This document shows, one piece after another, positions 1 through 5,000 of a DNA stretch of 7,020 bases; position 1 is the stretch's first letter, and the number at the start of each line of letters is the position of its first letter. The notes beneath the pieces are model-generated. The model made no database searches. It saw only the letters and a program-made list of their open reading frames with translations, and had not been told where the DNA came from. A program made the position numbers and the translations under genes. Location: contig JAPPFQ010000248.1 in the NCBI GenBank assembly GCA_028875135.1, positions 1-7,020 on the forward strand. Reading direction: 5' to 3'. The stretch is from Acidobacteriota bacterium. GTDB taxonomy: Bacteria > Acidobacteriota > Terriglobia > Versatilivoradales > Versatilivoraceae.

Positions 1-80
1 AATGCCCTTGTTTCACTCTCGAATGATCCGCCCGGCGGGGCGGGGGCGGTGCTTAATTGAAACAAAAGAAAAAGAGTTAT

Positions 81-120
81 CCACGAAGGCACACAAAGGA
101 CGACGAAGGGCCACTAAGCG
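81..120. repeat. Degenerate 10-nt tandem array (CCACGAAGG type)
   Basis: Four consecutive 10-nt units are visible: CCACGAAGGC, ACACAAAGGA, CGACGAAGGG and CCACTAAGCG. They share an NNACNAAGGN core. Similar words are, as far as I recall, dispersed between genes in several high-GC phyla, which I could not check here. The unit matches one helical turn. A more diverged inverted relative appears near 1996-2018. Function unknown. Confidence 0.7.
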
Positions 121-166
121 AGACGGACCTGCTTCAGCGGCGCGCACTGCCACTCATTGGATGATT

Positions 167-339
167 AACATCGATGGACAGGATAAACAGGATATTCAGG
201 ATATGGTCTTCAGATTTTGGTGTCCTGAAATCGGGGAGTCCGTAAAACCGGACCGGATCATCGCCTGAACTGGTTTCTCGTGCAGGAAGCTCTCGTCCCG
301 TTGATCCTGTTAATCCTGTGCATCCTGTGCATCGATGTT
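167..339. repeat. Inverted repeat pair of 9-nt CAGGAT arrays with a 101-nt spacer
   Basis: The left arm (167-202) opens with AACATCGATG and carries CAGGAT at 179, 188 and 197, exactly 9 nt apart. The right arm (304-339) is its mirror image: ATCCTG at 304, 313 and 322, closed by CATCGATGTT. Both arms are 36 nt, and the right arm's reverse complement matches the left at 30 of 36 positions. The mismatches lie only in the bases between CAGGAT cores, so the cores are conserved and the spacers are not. The 101-nt centre (203-303) contains a small stem, GTCCG 238-242 with CGGAC 249-253. The arms could form a long cruciform or RNA stem, or offer paired protein-binding sites. Confidence 0.8.
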
Positions 340-441
340 CTCAAATGCAACAAACCGATTTTACCGAACCTGTCCCTACTCCAGATAGGCCATGAACTTC
401 CGATGTTTCACTCTCGGGGGATCCGCATGGCGCGGCGGTGC

Positions 442-650
442 CCGGGCTTGCCACGACCACCTGGACTGATTTGGGATCTGCCGGCTTCTCAGTGCTCCCA
501 ATGGACCAGAAATTCGAAAAATTTGCAAGGGCTTCCGCCCAGCCGTACCGCTTCACGCCCCTCGTAGCCGCAACACACTCCGCCAAGCGGCGGTTCGTGG
601 TAGGATTCGGAGTCTGGCAGCCAGCGGGGGCGGCCTGGAGTTTTTGGACT
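442..650. other. Intergenic leader upstream of the SDR gene
   Basis: This is non-coding sequence between the repeat block and the SDR ribosome binding site. An A/T-rich patch at 508-525 contains AAATT (510-514) and AATTT (520-524), which can pair. CCGC (580-583) and GCGG (587-590) form a tiny stem. I found no convincing -35/-10 pair, terminator or RNA gene. The promoter for the SDR and VOC genes probably lies here or inside the repeat block, but it cannot be placed. Confidence 0.4.
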
Positions 651-663
651 GGGAGGAGATCCC

Positions 664-1422
664 ATGACGGAACGAAAAAAGGTGGCCATTGTGACCGGAG
701 CCGGCACCGGGATCGGCAGAGCCGCCACCCTGCGCCTGTTGGAGGCAGGCTACCGGGTGGTGCTGGCCGGCCGCCGCCGGGAGCCCCTGGAGGAGTTGGC
801 GGCCCAGGCCGGTTCCTCGGGCGATCGGACCCTGGTGGCGCCCACCGACGTGGGGTCGCCCGTCTCCGTCCGCGCCCTGTTCGACCGGTGCCGGGAGCGG
901 TTCGGCCGACTCGACCTGCTCTTCAACAACGCGGGGATCGGGGCCCCGCCTAAGCCCCTGGAGGAGTTGAGCGTGGAGGAGTGGCAAGCAGTGGTGGACA
1001 CCAACCTGACGGGCTCCTTCCTCTGCACCCAGCAGGCCTTTGAAATCATGAAGAGCCAGACGCCCCGGGGCGGGCGCATCATCAACAACGGCTCCGTCTC
1101 GGCCCAGGTGCCTCGACCCAACTCGGCTCCCTACACCTCCACCAAGCACGCCATCACCGGTCTGACCCGCTCCACCTCGCTGGACGGGCGCAAGTACGAT
1201 ATCGCCTGCAGCCAGATCGACATCGGCAACGCCGCCACGCCCATGACGGCCAAGTCCAGGGACGGCGCGCTCCAGGCCCACGGGGCCGTGGTGGTGGAGC
1301 CCACCATGGACGCCGATCACGTGGCCCGGGCCGTGCTCTACATCGCGGAGCTGCCGTTGGACGCCAACGTGCAGTTCATGACCGTGATGGCCACCAAGAT
1401 GCCCTACATCGGCAGAGGGTGA
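664..1422 (+). CDS. SDR family NAD(P)-dependent oxidoreductase
   Basis: This is a classical short-chain dehydrogenase/reductase of 252 aa, the normal length for the family. It should be a soluble cytosolic Rossmann-fold enzyme oxidising or reducing an alcohol/carbonyl pair with NAD(P). The cofactor motif TGAGTGIG is at residues 11-18, NNAG at 88-91, and the catalytic tetrad N114, S144, Y157 and K161 (YTSTK) is complete. Arg-rich residues after strand 2 (GRRRE, 36-40) hint at NADPH preference. The usual PG motif after the catalytic lysine is replaced by IDIGNA (185-190), which suggests a distinct subgroup. The ATG at 664 has a strong AGGAG at 654-658 with a 5-nt spacer. The VOC gene starts 18 nt after the stop, so the two are probably co-transcribed. 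The family call is secure; the substrate is unknown. Confidence 0.93.
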   Translation: MTERKKVAIVTGAGTGIGRAATLRLLEAGYRVVLAGRRREPLEELAAQAGSSGDRTLVAPTDVGSPVSVRALFDRCRERFGRLDLLFNNAGIGAPPKPLEELSVEEWQAVVDTNLTGSFLCTQQAFEIMKSQTPRGGRIINNGSVSAQVPRPNSAPYTSTKHAITGLTRSTSLDGRKYDIACSQIDIGNAATPMTAKSRDGALQAHGAVVVEPTMDADHVARAVLYIAELPLDANVQFMTVMATKMPYIGRG

Positions 1423-1440
1423 GGGAAAGGGAAAACCACC

Positions 1441-1818
1441 ATGGCGGATTCGATCAATCCGGTGCACTGGTTCGAGATTTCGGTCAACGACATGGACCGG
1501 GCCATGAAGTTCTACGAGAACGTGCTGGAGATCCAGCTCGGACTCCACCAGGTGGATTCCACCCTGATGGCCTGGTTCCCCACGACCGAGGGAGGCGCCG
1601 GCTGCAGCGGCGCGCTGCTCAAATCGGAGGGGCGAACCCCCTCTCACGACGGAACCATGATCTACTTCTCCGTCGCCGACATCGAGGCGGTGCTGGCCAG
1701 GGTGGAGGCTGCCGGCGGCCGGACGCTGACGCCCAGGACCGACATCGGGGAGTACGGTTTCTACGCCTACTTCGAAGACAGCGAGGGGAACCGGGTGGGC
1801 TTGCACTCGTCAACCTGA
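1441..1818 (+). CDS. VOC family protein (glyoxalase/bleomycin-resistance fold)
   Basis: This 125-aa protein has the size and pattern of a single vicinal-oxygen-chelate domain made of two beta-alpha-beta-beta-beta modules. Module one begins NPVHWFEISVNDMDRAMKFYE (about 6-26, split by the strand-helix turn). Module two begins at MIYFSVADIEAVLARVEAAGG (about 73-93) and ends with EDSEGNRVGLHS, the usual closing strand with its Glu/His region. VOC proteins include glyoxalase I, dioxygenases, epimerases and drug-binding proteins, usually acting as dimers with a divalent metal. This short GNRxGLHS-type subgroup is mostly uncharacterised, so no reaction is assigned. A purine-rich stretch at 1422-1432 serves as a weak ribosome binding site. 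Linkage to the SDR gene suggests a shared pathway, possibly handling a reactive carbonyl, but that is inference. Confidence 0.9.
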   Translation: MADSINPVHWFEISVNDMDRAMKFYENVLEIQLGLHQVDSTLMAWFPTTEGGAGCSGALLKSEGRTPSHDGTMIYFSVADIEAVLARVEAAGGRTLTPRTDIGEYGFYAYFEDSEGNRVGLHSST

Positions 1819-2097
1819 CCGGAGGGGTCGGTTCCCATGGGCGCCGCTATGGCGGGCAGTCCAATTCATTGGCGCATTTGGTGCCCGCAACAAACAATCC
1901 GCATCAGCCCGGAAGCGATAAACCAGAGAGTTTCATGCAAAATGCGGCAGCGGGACGTTTGCCGCGAATGGCCGCAATAAGCACAAATGCACAATTTGTG
2001 ACTCTTGTGCTTTTTGTGGTTGGAAAGCATTTTTCACCAGGTCACACCCGATATTGAAATAAGCGGCAGAGATAACTTCAGCAGTCGACATCCATCC
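1819..2097. other. Intergenic region with a second repeat block, between VOC and RraA genes
   Basis: This gap separates the two gene blocks and is AT-richer than its surroundings. It starts with small GC palindromes (CCCATGGG 1834-1841; CCGC 1844-1847 with GCGG 1852-1855), none followed by a T-tract, so no intrinsic terminator is called. TGCGGC (1943-1948) can pair with GCCGCA (1971-1976). The segment 1962-2020 is a degenerate repeat, annotated separately. No convincing promoter hexamers were found, although a promoter for the RraA block would be expected here. Confidence 0.5.
1962..2020. repeat. Degenerate intergenic repeat with overlapping hairpins
   Basis: Two 10-nt units, CCGCGAATGG (1962-1971) and CCGCAATAAG (1972-1981), are followed by a run of CACAA/TTGTG words. 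Two mutually exclusive stems are possible: CACAAAT (1982-1988) with ATTTGTG (1994-2000), loop of five; and AAGCACAA (1979-1986) with TTGTGCTT (2005-2012). The right-hand part (about 1996-2018) resembles the reverse complement of the array at 81-105. This points to one dispersed repeat family present in opposite orientations on either side of the SDR and VOC genes. A role in regulating the downstream gene is possible but unsupported. Confidence 0.55.
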
Positions 2098-2106
2098 AGG
2101 AGGAAG
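2098..2106 (+). promoter_or_regulatory. Strong ribosome binding site that sets the GTG start of the RraA gene
   Basis: AGGAGGAAG lies 6 nt (counting from the end of AGGAGG) before the GTG at 2110. An upstream in-frame ATG at 2005 would add 35 residues encoded by repeat sequence, with no good binding site. The next in-frame ATG lies well inside the conserved domain. The GTG is therefore the best start. Confidence 0.8.
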
Positions 2107-2109
2107 CCT

Positions 2110-2853
2110 GTGGCCCGTCCAACCGATCTAGAACTGATTGAAGAGTTGCGCAAGTTCGATACTCCCTCCATCACCAACGTGGTGGCGACCTATCCCGGCC
2201 ATCCCCTCTGCCTGGGACTCTACAATCCCTGGACCGAGAACTGGTACACGGACCAGACCATCCGTTGCATGTTTCCGGAGCTGGGTCCGATCGTCGGCTA
2301 CGCGGTCACCTGCGTCCACGGGTTGCCCGACCCCAGCTACGACGGCCTGAGTCTGGCCGACCTGGTCGAAGCCCTGGGCAAGTCCAGAAAACCCACCATC
2401 CTGGCCTTCCAGCAGAAGTTTCCGCCCGAACTGGCCGGCAAGGTAGGGCTGGCCGGCGGCGTCCTGACCACCGTTCTCAAGGCGGTCGGGTGCGTGGGTG
2501 CCATCTCCAACGGCCCTTCCCGCGACATCGACGAGATCCGCCCCATGAAGTTCCAGTACTTGCTGAGCGGAACCACGCCCGGGCACGGACACATGGCCTT
2601 TCGCGCCATTAACGTGCCGGTTTCGGTGGCCGGCATGGACGTCGCTCCGGGGGAGATCATCCACATGGACGAAAACGGCGCCTGCAAGTTTCCCGCCGAC
2701 CGGCTGGAAGACGTCTTGAACAACGTTCGGGCGCTGCGGAAGGAGGAAGCCGCCCGCATGGACCTCCTGAACCAGGCCAGGACACCCGAGGAGGTGCTGG
2801 ATATCGTGAAGCAGAACCCCTACGGCAGCACTTCCGAGGATAATAAGCGGTGA
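2110..2853 (+). CDS. RraA family protein (HMG/CHA aldolase-like)
   Basis: This 247-aa protein belongs to the RraA / former 'dimethylmenaquinone methyltransferase' family. Members include 4-hydroxy-4-methyl-2-oxoglutarate/4-carboxy-4-hydroxy-2-oxoadipate aldolases, which release pyruvate in aromatic degradation, and RraA, the RNase E inhibitor. The N-terminal helix reads ELIEELRKFDTPSITNVV (8-25). The family core AGGVLTTVLKAVGCVGAISNG (115-135, around the turn) is followed by SRDIDEI (137-143). R138 and D139 match the Arg-Asp pair that binds substrate and Mg2+ in the aldolases, so catalysis is plausible. GEIIHMDENGACKFP (181-195) is the usual C-terminal strand-turn motif. It is longer than E. 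coli RraA (about 160 aa), with an insertion at about 33-60 and a helical C-terminal tail. It is soluble and cytosolic, and the natural substrate is unknown. Confidence 0.9.
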   Translation: MARPTDLELIEELRKFDTPSITNVVATYPGHPLCLGLYNPWTENWYTDQTIRCMFPELGPIVGYAVTCVHGLPDPSYDGLSLADLVEALGKSRKPTILAFQQKFPPELAGKVGLAGGVLTTVLKAVGCVGAISNGPSRDIDEIRPMKFQYLLSGTTPGHGHMAFRAINVPVSVAGMDVAPGEIIHMDENGACKFPADRLEDVLNNVRALRKEEAARMDLLNQARTPEEVLDIVKQNPYGSTSEDNKR

Positions 2854-2868
2854 CCGATTCGGTCGAGG

Positions 2869-2887
2869 GTCGGTTCGAGAAACCGAC
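2869..2887 (+). other. Small intergenic hairpin after the RraA gene
   Basis: GTCGGTT (2869-2875) pairs perfectly with AACCGAC (2881-2887) across a 5-nt loop, starting 15 nt after the RraA stop. The palindrome GCCCGGGC (2891-2898) follows. There is no T-tract, so this is not called a terminator. It could stabilise the upstream mRNA end or mark a processing point between RraA and the GH172 gene. Confidence 0.45.
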
Positions 2888-2955
2888 GCCGCCCGGGCGG
2901 GCTTGCAACCCATCGCCGCTCGTCGGCTCCGGCCGGAACCGGAAGAAGGAATCCC

Positions 2956-4026
2956 ATGGATGCACTGGAACAACTTGGCCTGGGGCTGGGGGGACTGCCG
3001 CTGCTGAGCCGGGCGCGAACCCGTTCGATTTCCCCGAATAATCCGGGGGTATATATGGGTGGGGGGGGTTTGGCGGCCCCCGACCCCGCGACCCTGCCCT
3101 TCAGCCAAGCGGCCAGCGACCTGGGACAGGGATGGAAGGTCAGCCCCTTCTACAAGGTGAAACCCGGTGAGACGCTGACCCTGATGGACGTCGAGGGGCC
3201 CGGACTGATCCAGCACTTCTGGTTGGTGGCCGATCCCGCCAAGGGACGCTCCCACGTCCTGCGCATCTACTGGGACGGGGAGGAGTCTCCCTCCATCGAG
3301 ACCCCCGTCTCCGACTTCTTCGCCGTGGGCCACAACCGGTTCGCCCCGGTCAACTCCCTGGCCGTGACCGTCAACCCCAAGTCGGCCTTCAACTGTTATT
3401 GGCCCATGCCCTTCCGCCGCCGGGCCAGGATCAGCTTCACCAACGAAGACCAGGAAGAGCTGGGGCTTCTCACCTATCAGATCACCTACGCCGAGACCGA
3501 GGTCCCCGAAGGCGCCGGCTATCTGCACGCCCAGTGGCGGCGGGCGGTCACCGACCGCGCCCATCCCGAATACGTCATCCTGGACGACGTGCGGGGGCAG
3601 GGCAAATACGTCGGCACCTTTCTGGCCTGGACCCAGTTGTCGGACGGCTGGTTCGGCGAGGGAGAGATCAAGTTTTTCATCGACGGGGACAGGGAGTTCC
3701 CCACCATCTGCGGCACCGGGACCGAGGACTACTTTTGCGGAAGCTTCGGGTTTCCCGAAACCTATTCCACGGCCTACGCCGGCAACGTTCTCAAGCATCC
3801 GGGGGAAGACGGCCCTCCCAAGTGGAGCCTCTACCGCTGGCACATCCGGGATCCCATCTGCTTCCAGCAGGACCTGCGCGTGACCATCCAGGCACTGGGC
3901 TGGTGGCCGAACGGCAAGTACCAGCCGCTGGCCGATGACATCGCCTCGGTGGCCTACTGGTACCAGGCCGAACCGCATGTGCCCTTTCCGGAGCTGCCCG
4001 GGCTGGCGCAGCGCTGGCCGCGCTGA
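2956..4026 (+). CDS. DUF2961 / glycoside hydrolase family 172-type protein
   Basis: This 356-aa protein carries the DUF2961 domain, now linked to glycoside hydrolase family 172 through an alpha-D-fructofuranosidase/difructose dianhydride enzyme. Visible hallmarks are RTRSISPNNPG followed by GGGG (21-38), GPGLIQHFWL (81-90), the strand VLRIYWDGEESPSIETPVSDFF (101-122, read as two strands), GWFGEGEIKFFIDGD (231-245) and the signature FPTICGTGTEDYF (248-260). The acidic residues in GEGE (E235, E237) and E257 in TED lie where the catalytic glutamates of the characterised enzyme are expected. I see no signal peptide, so it is probably cytosolic. AGAAGGA at 2944-2950 sits 5 nt before the ATG. Many DUF2961 proteins have unknown substrates, so only glycan processing is suggested. 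A G8 tract lies near the start of the gene. Confidence 0.9.
   Translation: MDALEQLGLGLGGLPLLSRARTRSISPNNPGVYMGGGGLAAPDPATLPFSQAASDLGQGWKVSPFYKVKPGETLTLMDVEGPGLIQHFWLVADPAKGRSHVLRIYWDGEESPSIETPVSDFFAVGHNRFAPVNSLAVTVNPKSAFNCYWPMPFRRRARISFTNEDQEELGLLTYQITYAETEVPEGAGYLHAQWRRAVTDRAHPEYVILDDVRGQGKYVGTFLAWTQLSDGWFGEGEIKFFIDGDREFPTICGTGTEDYFCGSFGFPETYSTAYAGNVLKHPGEDGPPKWSLYRWHIRDPICFQQDLRVTIQALGWWPNGKYQPLADDIASVAYWYQAEPHVPFPELPGLAQRWPR
3045..3068 (+). other. G-quadruplex motif with G8 homopolymer inside the GH172 coding region
   Basis: On the coding strand, a G5 run (3045-3049), a 7-nt alternating TATATAT spacer, GGG (3057-3059), T and G8 (3061-3068) satisfy the G3-N1-7 quadruplex pattern, with loops of 7, 1 and 2. 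The motif starts about 90 nt after the start codon and codes for PGVYMGGGG. The same G8 is prone to replication slippage, which would shift the frame near the protein's N-terminus. Confidence 0.65.
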
Positions 4027-4038
4027 TCGCGGGTCGAA

Positions 4039-4067
4039 CCGGTGCGGACGCCGCGAGGCGTCACCGG
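4039..4067 (+). other. GNRA-tetraloop hairpin between GH172 and C-N hydrolase genes
   Basis: The inner stem GACGCC (4047-4052) pairs with GGCGTC (4057-4062) around the tetraloop GCGA, a stable GNRA loop. An outer stem CCGGT (4039-4043) pairs with ACCGG (4063-4067), leaving a 3-nt bulge (GCG) on the 5' side. That gives 11 base pairs in total, starting 12 nt after the GH172 stop. No T-tract follows, so an mRNA-stabilising, processing or protein-binding element is more likely than an intrinsic terminator. Confidence 0.55.
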
Positions 4068-4123
4068 GAGGAAACCGAAACAGCGGCTACTGAAACAAGG
4101 ACCCAACCTTCAAGGAGTTCGAC

Positions 4124-4984
4124 ATGGCTCAACTGACCCTGGCCACCTGCCAGTTTGAAATCCGGACCCAGGTTGCCAAGAACCTCCGCTCCATCACCCG
4201 CCAGATGAAGCGGGCCAAGTCCAGGGGGGCCCACCTGGTCCACTTTTCCGAGGCCTGTCTGACCGGCTACCTGGGCAGCGAGTTGAAGTCCGTCCGGGAA
4301 ATGGATTGGGAAGCCGTTTCGGCTGCCATGGAGGAGATCATGGCGCTGGCCGGAGAGCTGGGCCTGTGGGTGGTGGTCGGGTCCAACCATCCGCTGTCGG
4401 GCCGGCACAAACCCCACAACTCGCTCTACGTGGTGAGCGACCGGGGGCGCCTGGTCAACCGCTACGACAAGATGTTCTGCACCGGAGACCACGACGACGA
4501 CGGCGACCTTCACCACTACAGCCCCGGGCAGGCCTTTGTGACCTTCCAGGTGAGAGATGTGATGTGCGGACTGCTGATCTGTCACGACTTCCGCTACCCC
4601 GAGCTGTTTCGCCAGTACAAGCGGCTCGGGGTTCAGCTCATGCTGGTCTCCTTTCACAACGCCGGTGGCAGCCTGGAGAGCTACCACAACTACAAGATCT
4701 GGGTGTCGACCACCATCCAGGCCGCGGCGGCCAGCAACTACTATGCGGTCAGCGCCAACAACGGCACCCGCCGCCATGCCTGGCCCAGCTTCGTGGTGAA
4801 TGCCGAGGGAAAGGTGGTCGACCGGGCCCGGCCCCACCGCCCGGCGGTCCTGATCAACCCCATCGACACTGAAGTTGAGCTGTACGACGCCTCCAAGGCC
4901 TGGCGGGACCGCTGCATGCAGGGAACCTTTCACAGTGGGACCCTGACCCGGGATCCGCGGTCCAGCGACCGAATCCGGGTCTGA
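4124..4984 (+). CDS. Carbon-nitrogen hydrolase (nitrilase superfamily)
   Basis: This 286-aa cytosolic hydrolase has the usual single-domain nitrilase length. It should cleave a non-peptide C-N bond (amide, carbamoyl or nitrile) through a cysteine thioester. The catalytic triad is visible: E43 in FSEACLTGY, K116 in NRYDKMF and C153 in LLICHDFRYPELFR. A second, structural glutamate common in the superfamily seems replaced by Asp at about D128 in DLHHYSPG, in an Asp-rich loop (DHDDDGD, 122-128). NYYAVSANNG (about 206-215) is the typical strand before the C-terminal part. AAGGAG at 4112-4117 is 6 nt from the ATG. The next gene begins 16 nt after the stop, suggesting coupled expression. The branch within the superfamily cannot be fixed; amidase or carbamoylase activity is more likely than nitrilase. 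Confidence 0.92.
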   Translation: MAQLTLATCQFEIRTQVAKNLRSITRQMKRAKSRGAHLVHFSEACLTGYLGSELKSVREMDWEAVSAAMEEIMALAGELGLWVVVGSNHPLSGRHKPHNSLYVVSDRGRLVNRYDKMFCTGDHDDDGDLHHYSPGQAFVTFQVRDVMCGLLICHDFRYPELFRQYKRLGVQLMLVSFHNAGGSLESYHNYKIWVSTTIQAAAASNYYAVSANNGTRRHAWPSFVVNAEGKVVDRARPHRPAVLINPIDTEVELYDASKAWRDRCMQGTFHSGTLTRDPRSSDRIRV

Positions 4985-5000
4985 CCCAAACCGGCCGGGA

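Larger units (their letters stand above)
9..441. repeat. Nested intergenic repeat block (direct repeats enclosing tandem and inverted arrays)
   Basis: A similar stretch occurs at both ends. Copy one (9-52) and copy two (404-441) both begin TGTTTCACTCTCG, share GATCCGC a few bases later and both end in GGCGGTGC, differing by about 6 nt in length. Between them lie a 10-nt-period array (81-120) and two inverted arms of 9-nt CAGGAT units (167-202 and 304-339). No reading frame here resembles a protein. The layout could be a non-autonomous mobile or MITE-like element, or a place where several dispersed intergenic repeats have accumulated. No transposase is present and no target-site duplication was identified. 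The repeats are seen directly; mobility is inference. Confidence 0.6.

Noticed and set aside
77..85. TTATCCACG, one mismatch from the DnaA box consensus
   Set aside because: It is a single copy overlapping the repeat array, with no other boxes, AT-rich unwinding region or replication genes nearby.
2..268. 88-codon plus-strand frame at the window start
   Set aside because: It translates repeat arrays, with no domain and no ribosome binding site.
81..339. Regularly spaced repeats considered as a CRISPR array
   Set aside because: Units are 9-10 nt without unique 30-nt spacers and no cas genes are present.
341..586. 81-codon minus-strand frame running out of the repeat block
   Set aside because: It reads through the direct repeat and ends at the CAGGAT arm, with no ribosome binding site or known motif. 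It is most likely chance.
553..1806. Long open frame on the minus strand across the SDR and VOC genes
   Set aside because: It spans two unrelated sense genes with clear motifs, has His/Gly/Val/Arg-biased composition and no recognisable domain. It is a by-product of GC-rich third codon positions.
2005..2109. Upstream ATG start for the RraA gene
   Set aside because: The extra 35 residues come from repeat DNA, while a strong AGGAGG precedes the GTG at 2110.
2869..2898. Intrinsic terminator after the RraA gene
   Set aside because: The stem is short and no T-tract follows; the next gene is co-directional 102 nt later.
2128..3978. 616-codon open frame on the minus strand opposite RraA and GH172
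   Set aside because: It crosses two complete sense genes and their gap, with low-complexity composition and no domain. It is an antisense shadow.
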